NCBI GenBank assembly: GCA_025175895.1
Contig: JAKLTH010000222.1
Coordinates: 1 to 64,000, forward strand
Reading direction: 5' to 3'
Length of the DNA: 64,000 bases
Origin: Wurfbainia villosa
Taxonomy: Eukaryota; Streptophyta; Magnoliopsida; Zingiberales; Zingiberaceae
In this document: piece by piece, positions 23,301 to 38,300 of the stretch
Layout: every line of letters starts with the position of its first letter
How positions within the stretch are numbered: position 1 is the first letter of the stretch
Translations under genes and position numbers: made by a program
Notes under the pieces: generated by a model
The model's input: only the letters and a program-made list of their open reading frames with translations
Database searches by the model: none
Told to the model about the DNA's origin: nothing

Positions 23301-26300
23301 CCGTATTTGCATGCTTTGTGAGGTATTGTGCTTTCTTTTCTAATCTTTTACAAATATGTTTTTTCAGGCAAGAGGATGTGTTCTTGTAGCATCTAGCCCT
23401 GAAATTCTTACTCGTGTAAAGAAGGTACACACATAAAGTTACTCAAGATTCAGACTTAGTAGCTCACATTCGCTATGTTTTTTTTTTCTTTTTCTGAGGT
23501 AAAGGGCATTTCTACTACGAGAATCATGTTCTTATTGTTAATCTTACTTAGGAATCCATGTAATATATAATATGCACTTGGACCTTCACTAATTGAAAAA
23601 TTCACTACATTAAATTTAAATAGGGAGATACTAGTTCATGGTTAGACTCGATCATGGTTTAAAATAAGGAATTTGACGGTTCGGAACTGCTAATTCGATG
23701 ACTCCGGGAATGTCAAACCTTAACTTTCCAAGGCAATAAATTTAAAAAATAAAAAATATATAAAATAGGATTTGCACTTATTTAAATTGTCTATATATCC
23801 TCTTAGAGTATAGGGGAATCAAAACACATGTAGTTCACATACCTTGTTACCTTTGTTATCTTAGGGAGTGATATTGTTGCTTACTTTTATTTTCCATCTC
23901 CATAGTGTTGGATCTTTCGGTATCAAAATCTTCCACCTCGTCATTTGAAAGTTGTATTTCTTGTTGTAGCTTTTGTCCAATCATCAAGTGATATTTTTGC
24001 TTCCAAAGAGTCAAGTGACAAAATAGGTTGTCTTTCATCCAATATATTATCTCAGAAATGAAATGCCATCCAATATATTATGATGGAGAGGTTGGGAAAA
24101 TTTTGATTCTTCTGCGACCACCATCGTAAAATATCAAAATTCATCTTACTATTTATTTCACTAAAATAAAAAAGTCGTAAAATAATTCTTAAATTTCTGT
24201 CTAGAACTTAAGGATTCTTGTGGATATTTCATCTGTTCTCTTAATAAAAGTTGTGCTTTTGTAAGTTTTAAATTACTACTACTACTAATATTTTGTGTTT
24301 TGAATATATTATTTATAATCCATATTTTAAACTATAATCTTTATAAATATTATATAAATTATTTTTAATATTTTGTACAATTAGTAGGATCAAGAGAAGA
24401 ATAATCTTTAAATGAAATTAAAACATCATAATATATAACTAACATTTTATGTAAAACTTCTAAATTAGTTTAGAGTATAAAGCAAATATAACTAAATAAA
24501 TATGAGGAATATGATAAAATATTTTTTCCATTTTGTTTTCATTGCTAACACACAAGAAGATAAAAATTTTCATAACATATTCATTTAAAATTAAAACTAT
24601 ATTGCAAAAATTTATCATAACTAAATGAGAAGTAGAATAATAAACATCGGAAAGTTATTCAATTGCATCATTAAATACTTTTAAAATTTCACAAATATTA
24701 CTACATATATTCTATTGGTGTAAAAATAAATATACATTAGTATTATTAGAATTTTGTGCAAAAAATGAACATAATAATTATCTTTATTTAAATGAATCTT
24801 ATAATAATTGATATATTGAAATTCCAACGCGTTGATATATCACATGAAAATCTTTTAGGTTTCATCCATTAATTTTACAAAATTTATCTCATTGTTGCAT
24901 TATAGTAGGATGTGACCATATATATGAAAGAGCAATTTTAATATACTTACTCTGATTTTTTAAAATTTTTAATCCATCATAAATTTAAAATATGACATAT
25001 ATGCACTGAATATGAAAAAATAAACCATCAATAATAAGTTGACAACCAAGCTTCTCCCACTCGGTGGGGTCGGTTATATGAATCCTTCTACACCATCAGA
25101 TTCTATCCCCTACTATATCATCATCTATACTTAAATAAATTGTATCTTATTTTATTGTTGCTAACCAAGTCTTTTTTGGTCTTCCATTTACTCGTTTGAT
25201 GTATGTATTCATTATAGTTTCATATCACCTAACTAAGCATTTATTGATCGTCTAAGTACATGTTTGTACCATCTTAAACATGTCTCTCGAAGTTTTTCCT
25301 CATAGATGCAACTCCGACTTTCTCTCTAATGCTCTTATTTTTTATTCTGTCTATCCTTATATGTTTACTCATCCACCTTAACATCCTCACCTTTGCTACT
25401 CTCATCTTTTATTAATGTGCTCGAGTCGTAGTCCAACATTCAATGTCATATAACATAGTAGGTATAACCATCATTTAGTAGAACTTCTCTTTAAGTTTTA
25501 GAGGTACTTTACAATCACATAAAACACTCGATGCTCTCCTCCATTTCAACCATCCTACTTGTATTCTATGTAAGACATCTTTCTCAATCCTTTCATTGTC
25601 TTGCAAAAATGATCCTAAATACTTAAAGCTCTCAGTTTCAGACAACTCGTTATCTCCACATATTATGTCTAATATTACTAAATTTAAATTTCACATATTC
25701 TGTCTTTACTCTACTAAGTCTAAAACCTTTCACTTCTAGTATTTTCTGCCAAAATTCTAGTTTAATATTTACTCCTTCACGTGTCTCATCTACTAAAACA
25801 ATATCATATGCAAACAATATATACTATGGTACTGTGTCTTGAATCTATCCATGATTAGTGTAAAAAAAATAGAGACTTTGAGCTGATTCTTAATGTAACT
25901 CTATCTTTATTAGAAATATTTCAATTAATTCATCTAAAGTCTTCACTCTGGTCATTATTTCTTCATACATATCCTTAATATATTATGCTAATACTTCTCT
26001 TTTTTAGAATTCCCCATATAATTTCTTTTGGAATTCTATCATAAGTTTTTTCTAAGTCAATGAATATCATGTGTAGATCTTATTTTTGCTTTCGATACTT
26101 TTCAATTAGTTGCTTGAGAAGATGTATAACTTCTATTGTCGATCTTTCAGACATGAACCCAAGTTGATTTTCAGAAACCGTGGTCTCATTTCTTAATTTT
26201 TTTTATTGCTCTTTTCCAAAATTTTATGATAAGACTCATTAGTTTAATACCCTTATAATTTGCACAAGTTTATGTCTCCCTTATTCTTATATAAGGAAAT

Positions 26301-29300
26301 TAGAGTACTTGTATAATTAAAACTAGCATTATCAAATGATATTGAAATATTTTAGAAGTTATTTCATATTCTTTTAAAATTATATATAATAATTGAGAGA
26401 TATTGTGAGCAGTGTGCGGTTCATCAAAAACTGAATATGCTAGTAAACATTTTAAAATTGTCTCGAAGTTATCAATCCAATGTTAAGTCACACTCATATA
26501 TTTGCCAATGATCACCCTAAATATCATAACATAAAGATACTTTATTATTTAATTTATTAAAATTTTCAATTAAATCTTTTTTTCTCATTCTTGCTAATTT
26601 TTAATTGCGTAAGTATAGTTCGAAGAACACATTTAATAGATGGATCAAGTGATTCTTACTCCGCCCATGATAAGTTAACCTTGTCGTGGCCGGTCCCAAG
26701 CCCGGATAAAGGAGGAGGGTTGCGTTAGGTTGCCAGCCAGCGTTAAACTAAGGCAAATGTTCAATGAATGGATCAATCAAACTATTGTGCTAATGCTAGG
26801 TTGTTCCCCGGAAGGAACGCGTTACAGGGTCCGACTGTAATGTCTCGGCAAGGACCGCTACATTTTCAGAACTCGGGTGTAGTGAAAAATATGCTAGAGT
26901 TCACATTGCAGGGTCCGACTGCAACGTATCGGCAAGGACCGCTACATCTCCATGAGAACTTGGGTGTAGTGTTAAATAAGCAAGAGTTCTCACACCATAG
27001 GTTGGGTAAGAACAAATATTATAGAAAAACTAGTAGTCTAAGATTTGGTACATGGAACATAGGAACCCTCACTGGTAAAACAATGGAGATATAGATACGA
27101 TGATTAGAAGAAAAATTAATATTCAGATGTGTCTGAGAGACAAAATGGGTTGGTGAGAAGCGAAGATGATAGAGAACTCGAGTTTTAAGTTATGGTATAC
27201 AGGAAGAGTAAAACAAGAAATGGAGTGGGTATTATTATTGTTGATAGTTAATTAAAGGATGAAGTTGTAGGAGTAATTAGAAAGGGGATGTAATTATAGC
27301 TCTCAAAATAAGTAGTGGAGAGAAAGAAACTATAAAGCGTAATTAGTGTATATGCACTCAAATAGGATTAGATGAAAATACCAAATTAAGGTTTTGGGAG
27401 GACTTGGATGAAGTATTACAAAATATTCCACGAATGAGATGATTTTAATAGGAGGTGATTTAAATGGCGTATCGGAGTGAAAAATGGCGAATATAAGAGT
27501 GCGTGTTATGAGTTTGGAGCAATGAAACGAAGAAGGTAAAACTATATTGGATTTTTGATAGCATATGATCTTATACTAGCTAATACATTTTTTAAGAAAG
27601 AGAAGAACACTTAGTCACGTTGAAAAGTGGAAATAATAAATCACAAATTGACTTTCTATGGTTAGGAAGAGAGATAGAAAGATTTGTAAAGATTGTAAGG
27701 TTTTTCCTGGAGAAAGTTTAACTACTCAACATAGGTTAGTAGTATTGGATATACGCCTCAAATATAGTATTAATAGAAGGAAAATATACACGACCCTGTA
27801 ATTAAGTGGTGGAAGTTAAAGGATGAGGAACTAAATATATTTCAAAGAGAAGGTAGAGTCAAGTATTGATGACATATCATGACCTGTAATACGATGTGGG
27901 ATAAAATGGTATCAAAATGAAAATAGTAGCTAAGAGTGTACTCGGTGAGTCGAAGGATACGCACCAAGTAAAGAATCTTGGTGGTGGAATGAAAAGTCAA
28001 GAGAAAGTCGAGGAAAAACGAATAGCGTATAAGAAATTAAATATTTGTAAAAATGAGGAAAATTTGAAAAAATATACAATAGCAAGAAAGAAGCTAAGAA
28101 GAATGAAGCTAAGTCAAACTTTTGAGCGGTTATATCGAAAATTAGATCAAAAGAAGGGAAAGAGACATTTATAGAATAAATAAAGTGAGAGAGGAAGACA
28201 AAAGATCTTAATCAAATAAGATGTATTAAAGATGAATGCTGATAGGGTCTTAGTAAATGATGAAGAAATAAAAGTGGAAGAGATATTTTTATCAACTTTT
28301 TAATGAAGGTTTAGGAGACCAACTTAATTTAGGTAATTTAAGTAGGTCAATGAGTATAGAAATTTAAATTTTTATCGTAGAATTCAAATTTTAGTAGAAT
28401 GCTTTAAAATGGAATGAAATGGAAAAGCTGGATTGACGGATGATATTCCGATAGAGGTATGGAAGTGTCTAGGGAAACAAGGTATTGAATGACTTACAAA
28501 ATTATTTAACGTACTTGATATTGAAAACAAAAAGGATGCCTGATCAACGGAGGGTAAGATCCTAATTCCCTTATATAAGAATAAGGAGACATATAAACTT
28601 GTGAAAACTATAGAGTATTAAACTAACGAGTCATACCACAAACTTTGGAAAAAAAATAGAAAAAGATTAAGGAAGGAAACCATGGTTCTCGAAAATCAAT
28701 TTGGATTCGCCAGAAGGTCGACATGATAAGTTATACATCTTCTCGGATAACTAATTGAAAGTATAGAAAAGCAAGATCTACACATGGTATTCATTGATTT
28801 AGAAAAAGCTTACGATAGAGTTCCAAGAGAAATAATATGGAGAATTTTAGAAAAGAGGTGTTAGTGTAGCATATATCAACTAATTAAGGATATGTATAAG
28901 AAATGTAACGAGTGAAGACTTGGATGGATTAATCAAGCATTTCCAATAAAGATAGGGTTACATCAAGGATCGCTTTAAGTCCTATCTTTTTATACTAATC
29001 GTGGGACGAACTCACCGGACACATTCAAGACACATTCTGTAGTGCGTGTTGTTTCACAGATGATATTGTTTTAGTAGATGAGACACGTGAAGGAGTAAAT
29101 GTTAAACTAGAATCTTGGCGGAAACACTGTAGAAGGTTTTAAGGTTTAAGCTTAGTAGAGGAAAGACAGAATATATGGAATTTAAATTTAGCAATATTAG
29201 ACGTAATGAGACAAGTGGTTAAGATGGGGAGATGATGAGTTGTATGCGGAATTGAGGCTTTAAATATTTAGGATCATTTTTGCGAGATGATGGAGGATTG

Positions 29301-32300
29301 AGAGAGATGTCTTCATAGAATCTAAGCGGGATGGTTGAAATGGAGAAAGCATCGGGTATTTTATGTGATCGTAAAGTGCCTCTAAAACTTAAAGGAAGTT
29401 CTACAAGCGGCGATTAGACTGCTATGTTATATGGGTGAATGTTGAGCTGACTCGGCGTATGAAGCGAAAGATGAGAGTTGCGAGAGATGAGGATGTTAAG
29501 GTGGATGTGCGGACGTACGAGGATGGGCGAGAATAAGAAATGAGGCATTAGAAAAAGTTGGTGTTGCGTCTATTGAAGGAAAGCTCAGAGACACGTTTAA
29601 GGTGAGTACGGACATGTACTTAGGCGACGATAAATGCTCAGGTTAGGCGATGTGAAGCGATACGAATATCATCAAACGAGGAAGTGGAAGACCAAAAAAG
29701 ACTTGGTTAGCAACAATAAAACAAGATAAAATTTATTTAAATATAGATGATGATATAGTAGGGGATAGAGTCCAATGGCGTAGAAGGATCCATATAGCCG
29801 ACCCCACCTAGTGGGATAAGGCTTTGTTGTTGTTGTTGTTGTTGATTAAGTGATTCTTAACAAAAATCTACAAAAGTTTATTTAGATCCAAAACTAAAAA
29901 AAAAGATATTCTATGAAAACAAATCTAGTTAATGATTCTTTTAATTTAATATCAAAATATTTAAATAAATTTGAATTGGTGGCTCCACTATTTGATGAAA
30001 ATTTGGACAGTTTTGTTTGCGAACATTTGACTCCAAATTCCGTCGTGTGTTTCATCTCGATGTGTCAATTCATAACCCATAACCTCCTTCCAATTGGAAG
30101 TTGTAGAAGGTTTTGCAATACTTATATTTTGCACGCATTTCTCTATATAGGAGAGCGATTTTTGCAAAATATTTAGTAAAAATAGATGATTTTAAAGGAT
30201 AAATATCTCGAGCCTTTGAAGTTTCGGTTCTTCTTTGTGTATCGGCTGTGCATGTTGGTAGTCATTATGGTTCATCATCGGTAAAGTGAATGTCTTTGAG
30301 ATCCACATTCAAAGTTATTATTTTTTTTGCCCTTCTGAGATTAAGATGAACTTTCTTCCATTGGAATTGAAGAATTGAAGTTGAAAGAAATCAAAATTTT
30401 AGAATTTAGAGAGAAGAACATAGAAGAAGATGTGAAAATAATGAAATTAGCAGAATAAAGTTTGAAGAATAATGTTCCCTAAATTGTAGCCATTGATCAA
30501 AAAATGATCAAATAATCTCAACCGTTAATAAATAAATAAATATATAAAAAGGGGTTTCAAAGGCCGGAATTGGCGGCGATTCAAATCACCCACTTAATGG
30601 TTCGGACATAGCCCGTGGTCAGATCTACACATGGCTAGACAATTAAATGCGACAACAGCTTAGTTTAACTAAAATGAAAAAAAGGGAAAGAAATCTCAAA
30701 AGAATGGCAAAGTAGAAGACATATACGCAGGCTGGATGTACTTGATTATTTAATTCAGAGTTTCCTAATGATTTTGAACAAAGTTAAGAGAGAAATATAA
30801 AGAATAGATGTAGAAAGTCGATCTTCTTCCAAGTCTAATTTAAGATCTCTAGAAATTACAATACCCTGTCTAAAATGTGCACCTCATCAAAAATTGCCCT
30901 ATTTTAGTCTTATTTATATTTGATCCTATCATATATGTGATGGTCAATTCTAGTGTGCTGCCTGATTTGTGAACCTAGATTACCTTGGATCATGTTTAAT
31001 TGAATAAAGGTTAATTAATTTTGTGGGTCAATCTATTTCTAGATGTATCACTAATTATACTTTTGTTGCTTCTACACATTTATGTGACTTCTTTAAGAGT
31101 TATTCTGAATTTGGTCTCTTAGGCTATTAACCAATGACCATATCCTCTTATAAAGCAGTAGTCGTGGTTATTCATATATTGCTCGACCATTTAGGATTAC
31201 AAATAATAAGATATTCTCTGATGACAAACAATAAGGTAATATCCAAATGATGCTACAATTGGTGACAATTTGATGGAAGAATCAGTGAAAGAGTTCATAA
31301 TAGATGGGTTCACAAAGAACTTGAATTTCTGGTTTAGTTGATAAGTTTGGCATAAATGCTCATCAACTGGACATTTAAGCTATGATTATGATGGAAAATC
31401 TGTTGCCAATTTTTTCTGGATTGCTTTATCTTACATGTTAGTAGCCCTTTGTCACAACCTACCAAATTTTGTAGGAGAGGTTTTCAATCCACTCTTTGGT
31501 TCACCCTCTTTGCACATTGTCTTAGCCCATGTTCTAGGCTTCTAAGTTCTTCCTTAAGATTGTTTTAAACATTTCTTTAGAACATTCTCACCCTGAAAAT
31601 ACATAGATATTTTGTAGAACAAGCCTGTGAGACACCTTGTGGCCGTTAAAGTTCTAGTGAGATTGATGTAAGCAAACATGGATGAGCAATCAAGCCCGTA
31701 ACCCATGACACACCATGCTGCCATTGAAGCTCAAGTGAGATCACCATAAGCAAACAATTCCACCCTGACCATGTCCTATCTTGCATGTTATTTCTAGTGA
31801 TTTTTCTTTACAATTTATTATCGAGTTTGTTCTTAGCTTGCTTTCTTACTTCATATTCTTTTGGCCTAAAAGAAGAAGGTTCTATTACTTTTTTGTGAAT
31901 ACAATAGAGTACTGCTCTATTTTTTCTGGTTTGACACCTAACGTCGATCTCATTGTTCTCTGTATTACACTTTTTGAATATCTGACTTGCTAAATCTGTT
32001 TAGTAACTGTAAGAGAGACTTTGTCTTGAATGTCTTGCAGTTGATTTCAACTGCAATCTGGCACAAAATTTTATTTCTTCTATTTAGAATAATCTGTCTA
32101 TGTTCAGACAATATTTCAATGATTTTGAAGAAAATCTGCACTTATTTATTTATGTATTTATTTTGTAGAGGAAAATTATTAACCGACCTCTTGCTGGGAC
32201 AATTCTAAGAGGAGCAACAGAGGAGGAGGATAAAGCAAATGAACAACAGCTACTAGGCGATGAAAAGCAATGTGCAGAGCATATCATGCTTGTAGATTTG

Positions 32301-35300
32301 GGAAGAAATGATGTTGGAAGGGTGTGTTCTCTTTCTATACCCGTCCTCATTTCTGCTACTGTGGTATTGTATTTTAACAAAAAGAAGTGAATTGTATGCC
32401 CCAACTTTTCTGAGGGTGATTACTTATTCTTCTGGCAAAGGTCTATGGAAATGTGATTAAAATGCTGTCTAGTTGAAGAACCTTTTGCCATACTGAATCA
32501 TGTCATTTATTTTCCTAATTGGTCGTGCTTAAACATGTTTATTGCAACAGGTATCGAAACCTGGATCATTAAAGGTGGAAAAACTAATGAATATTGAAAG
32601 GTACTCCCATGTGATGCACATCAGTTCCACGGTAAGGTGGCTTCTTATCAATTCATCCTCTTAGAAGAAGTTTTTTTTTTTTATGTGAATAACACTTGGT
32701 TTTAGATGCAGTGAAAATTGATTGCGATGCTTCATTAAATTTTAACTGAACTGAATATAAGAAGAAAAATCTCATGTTAAATGACACCTTTTGAAACCCT
32801 CACATGAAAACTATTGGGTTCCTTGTATTACTACTCAACCATGGTTTCACTGGTTACTGATTCGACTAAATCGAAGTTCTTATCTAGTTATAGGCTAAAT
32901 TAGATGTACCATCTCTGGAGTTTGGGGGTATTCCATGTGCCCCTTGCAGTGAAACTTAGTGGAAGCAATTTCTTTTCCTTCTTTGATATCCAGGAATCAA
33001 GTTGACGCATTAAGATGCTTTTGCAGGTAATTGGGGAGTTATTTGATCATCTGACTTGCTGGGATGCTCTCCGAGCTGCCTTGCCCGTCGGAACAGTCAG
33101 CGGAGCGCCAAAGGTTATTCCCTATATGTTACTGTCATGGAATGTGTTCTGTTATATATCTATAATATCCAGCATTGTTCAGTTTATTTATATGAAAAAT
33201 CTTATTAGATTCTTTAATCCTCAAGAATCCATAAATCTTTTCAGTTTTCACTTCCACCTAGTCTTGTTTACACGGGTGACTCACAGAGCATTAATCTTGA
33301 TCTTCTGTAAAACCACCCATTCTGATGAGGCACACTCTAGGTATTATTGTTGGAAATGTGAATGGAAACAAAGTAATGGAAGGATGGAGAAACCCTCTTG
33401 TGGAGGAGTTTAGTTCCACATTGGAAGTTGAGGGACAACTTGGTTGGTTAGAATGTATCACAAGCATTATAGTTGTGAACATATGCAAGGGAAGAGGCTC
33501 TCTCTCACGCGTGGGTGCGCAGGAGGGGGGTGCGAATCCAGGGCCCGGATTGCACTACCGCAAGGCGACTCGTGTGCGAGCGCGTACGTCGGTCGAATGT
33601 ACCGACCGGCAGGTAATTTACCAAATGGATCCAACCAACTTTTTGCTAATCCGTTCCATTTTTTGTAACGTATGCATTGATACTTGGCGTTGAAACGGTC
33701 GAGTTTATTTGTAGACGTTTCAAAAGCGAGCCATTAATCCATTAATTACGTAATTAATTGGAGATATGCTACAAAGTTATAAAAGAGGAAGCGTTGGAGA
33801 TATGCGTGAAGTTTTTTCCCAGTGTCTCCTCCTTTTCTCCCCCTGCTTTGGTGATAGCTTTACGTATGCGCTCGATTCGCGGAGACGATCGCTTGGTCGC
33901 CTCGATTCGTCGTTGTATCACGGGAAGCGATGCGTCCATCACCTCAGCACGTAAGAGGGGCGAATCTATTTTAAAGACACTGGAAACCACGCCTCGACCA
34001 AGTGGTCTTTGCGAGCGAACCGAGCACCTCTCGCTCACTCGCTTTCGCCGGCTCTGCTCGGTAATCGTTACTCGCTTAACCGGTTACGCCGCCGCTTGCC
34101 GCTTCTTCTGCTTATTCATCGGGTTCTCGCTCCGCTCCGCTCGGCTCGCTTACCGCGAGTTACCTTTCGGATTCTGCGCTGAGAGTTACGCCACAAGTTC
34201 TGCTTAAACCGGCTCTACAATCGGCTCTGCCTCGGCTCTTCAAAATCGGCTCGAGATCGGCTCTGCCAAATTTACTCGACCACCATCGCGAAAGGACTAT
34301 CCGCTTACATTGAGCCTCTCTCCATTGAAGGAGTTTTTGCACAACAAAACTTAAAACAGATTCGACTCTGTTGTGATGGCGGCGACGAATTGTGCGTCGA
34401 CGGACGAGTTGAGATAGCGGTAGACAACCTACTACTCAATAGGTGTAGGTAACTACTCTCTAATGTAACGATTGAGACAGTCCCAATCAATCACGCCGAA
34501 GCAAAAATTCATTGGCTTGAATTTGAGGAGGTGGCGAAAATGCTTTTCTACCTGACCACCCTTAACCTGGCTAGGTTCTTGACAGAAGAACCACCCAAGG
34601 TACCTGAGGGTACTTTGGATACCCAAACCTTCAATGCTGTGGAGGCTTGGAAACACTCGGAGTTTCTTTGTAGAAACTATATCCTCAACTGTTTGGCAGA
34701 TGCATTATATAATGTATATTGCACAAAGAAAACAGCTAAGGAATTATGGGAATCCTTAGACCGGAAATACAGAAATGAGGATCAAGGGCGAAATTTATTG
34801 TTGGCGATTCTCGACTTCAAAATGGTGGACTCCAAGACGGTGATTAGCAGTCCGGGACCTTCAAGTGATCTGCATGAGATCCACTCAAGGCAGCGTGATC
34901 TTTGAGTGAGACCTTCCAGTGTGACGAATCATGTAGAAAAGCTCCTCTCCCTTTGGAAGGACTTGAGAATTACTTGAAGCACAAAAGAAAGGAGATGAAT
35001 ATCGAGAGCTCATCGTTCGACTCGGGATTGAGGAAGACAACAGAGCTCGGATAGGCGATCATTCACCAGCCGTGGTCAGCCAAGCTTGATGTGGTTGAGC
35101 ATACGGCGAGGGCTCACAACGGAAGAAGTCAGCTTCCAAACCTGGAGCCTAAAGGAGGCATTAGCAAGAAGAAATTCACAGAAAATGCTTGATTGTGACC
35201 ATGTTGGTCTCAAATCTGACCGTAGAAAACCAAAGAAGAAGGGAGGCTAATGTGGCGAAGGGCGGACATGATCATGCTACAATCGTTTCGGCGAACCTCA

Positions 35301-38300
35301 TTGGTTCAACCGCGACATGGTGGATTGATCTGAGCCACCAAACACGCGTGTGCTGCAACAAGGAGCTGCTCCATAACTTTGAAGAAGTTAAAGATGGAGA
35401 CAAACTGTATATGGGGAATTCAGCAACCTCGGAAATCAAAGGTCGTGGAAAAGTGGTGCTGAAGATGACTTCGGGCAAGGATTTAACTCTAAACAATGTG
35501 TTGTATGTTCCGGAGATCCGAAAGAATTTGGTGTCCGGATCACTTTTAAGCAAGCATGACTTTCGCATTGTATTTTAGGTCGAGACGACAGGTAGTGTTG
35601 TCTAAGAGTGGAATGTTTGTAAGCGAGGGTATGAGAATGATGGGCTTTTTAAGCTCAGCCTAATGGCCATTAGGCCTAAAATGAATAAAATTGAAAGTTC
35701 TTCCTCTTATATGCTTGAGTCATCTGTGTTGTGGCATAGTAGACTAGGACATATTAATTATAATTCATTGCGAAGATTAATTAATATGCAAAGCATTCCG
35801 ACATTCCTCCTAGACCCGAAACACAAGTGTAAAATTTGTGTCGAGCAAAGATGAAAGGTCATCTTTCCAACATGTGAAGGAATACGGAACCACTTCGGCT
35901 AATCCACACGGACGTATCGACCTAAAAGGGTTCGACGCGTGGTGAAATAAATATTTCATTACTTTTATAGATGATAACACAAAATTTTGTTATGTGTATC
36001 TTCTAAAAGGTAAAGATGAGGCTATAGAGAAATTTATTCTCTATAAAAATGAAGTTGAAAATCATCTTAATAAGAAGATTAAGGTGATTCGAAGTGATCG
36101 AGGAGGTGAATATGTTTCACCGTTCGCTGAGTTGTGTGCTGAACATGGAATCAGACACGAAACAACAGCTCCATATACTCCTCGTGAAATGGTGTTCTTT
36201 GAGAAAAAATCGTACTTTAAAAGAGATGATGAATGCTCTTTTATTAAGTTCTGGGCTACCAGAAAATTTATGGGGAGAGGTTGTTTTGACAGCGAATTAC
36301 CTACTAAATAAGGTACCCCGAAAAGATATAAACAAGAGCCCTTATGAATTATGGAATGGTAGAAAGTCATCCTATAAATACTTATGAGTGTGGGGGTGTC
36401 TTGCTAAAGTATTGGTGCCTAATCGAAAAGGATTAAAATAGGACCAAAAGCGTTGATTGCGTATTCTAGGATATCTGAAAATAGCGTGCTATCGATTCCT
36501 AGTGAATGAGTCGCTAATTCGAAATACATAAGAACTCGATAATTGAATCGAGAAATGCTTCGTTCTTGAAGATGTGTTTAGTATAAGTCGAGAGAGGAAG
36601 CAAATTCCTCAGCGGACCTTTGAAACACAAGGCGAAGAGCGTAAGGGTGAACCGGGAGAGGTAGAGCCTAGGCGGAGTAAAAAAGCTCGTCTGAGAAAAA
36701 TCCTTTGGATCGGATTTTATCACTTTCGTGTTGGAAAGTGAACGAACTATCGAAGCTTTAAGATCTTACGAGGATACCTCATGGAAAGAAGCGATTGCGA
36801 GATCACGATTCTATCTTCTGAAATCATACTTGAGCTTGTGGATCTTCCTCAGGAAGTAAGCCATTAAATTTGTAAGTGGATTTTAAGAAAGAAGAAATCG
36901 GATAGTACGATAGATGAATCTGAGGCTAGATTGGTAATTAAGGGTTATCGACAGCGTGAAGGCCTTGATTATTTTAATCATATGCTCGTGTCAAGAATAA
37001 CCTCTATTAGAGTGTTATTAGCAATTGCCGCGTGTGGAATTTGAAAATACATCGAATGGATGTGAAGACCGCTTTTAAATGGAAATTTAGAAGAGAAAAT
37101 CTATATGGAACAACACGAAGGTTTTTACGCTCTGAGACAGAAAAGCAAGGTATGTAGATTAATTGAGTCAGCATGCGGCAAACAAGCCCCAGCGATGACA
37201 TGAGAAATTTGACAATGTCATGCTAAATAATGGATTTAGAATCAATGTGTGATAAATGTATCTACAGTAAAAACATGGAAGATGGTTTTGTCATCTTATG
37301 TCTTTATGTAGATGACATACTTATCATTGAAAATAATGATAAGATAATTAAATCCACTGAAATGTTGAATTAGATTCGCATGAAGGACATGGCTAGTGAT
37401 ATGATTCTAGGAATTAAAATTCTTAAAAGCAATTTGAAGGACTTGTTCTCGATCAGTCCCACTATGTGGATAAGATTCTTGAGAAGTTCACAAGAATGAT
37501 GCTACGTTAGCACGAACTCCGATAGATATGGTCAGTCAACATCTATCGAAAAATCGAGAAAGTAGGTTGTCGGCTAGAGTACTCGAGGCGATTGGAAGTC
37601 GATGTACCTAATGAATTGTACACGACCGGACTTAGCCTACGTAGTAATGTGAGTAGATACACGAGTAATCCGGTGTTGAGCCTTTGGAAAGGGATAATCT
37701 TGAGATACTTGAGATATACTCGTGATTATGGGTTGCACTATACAAGATATCCAAATTTGTGATCGAGGGATACTGATGTTAATTGGATATCTGAGTGAAA
37801 GACTCTAAGTCTACAAGTGGATATTTGTTCACTTTAGGGTGCTGTGTCGTGGAAATCTTCTAAACAAACCATAATAACTAGATCTACGATGGAATCGAGT
37901 TTGTGGCTCTTAATGAATGTGGTGAAGAGAATTTGAATAGTTACGACAATTTTAGAAGATATTCCTAGATGGCAAAACCCGTGCGCGTACATGATACATC
38001 TGGTGACGATCGATCGTGATTGGGCGGACCAGTCGTTTGTATAATGGAAAGTCTAGACGTATCGTCGTAGACATAACACTATTGATAACATTTCTCTCGG
38101 CGGGAGTTATCACTATTGACTATATAAAGTCGAAGGATAACCTTGCGGATCCATTAACGAAGGGTTAAATAGAGAGTTAGTTGCGACCTCTCTCGAAGGA
38201 TGGGTTTGATCAGAAAACAAATGTTGGTCTGAAAGGAAACCCAACTATCGAGATTGAGATCCCAAGAACTAGGTTGAAGGGAATGACCTAGCTGCGACTA

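Larger units (their letters stand above)
23640..30640 (-). mobile_element. Decayed hAT (Ac-like) transposon split by two RTE LINEs
   Basis: Minus-strand fragments in the right order reveal an Ac-type transposase. Near 30.1 kb is a zinc-finger-like CKYCKTF. At 26310-26642 are segments resembling [24 protein letters not shown] and [19 protein letters not shown]. At 24050-25040 are [24 protein letters not shown] and an RWNSTYQLL-like DISTRWN region. These are ordered hAT landmarks, interrupted by stops and frameshifts. The pieces are separated exactly where the LINEs at 25047-26310 and 26659-29843 sit. Outer limits are estimated from GC-rich GGTTCGGAAC-like and GGCCGGAATTGGCGG segments; terminal repeats were not fixed. 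Not functional. Confidence 0.75.
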
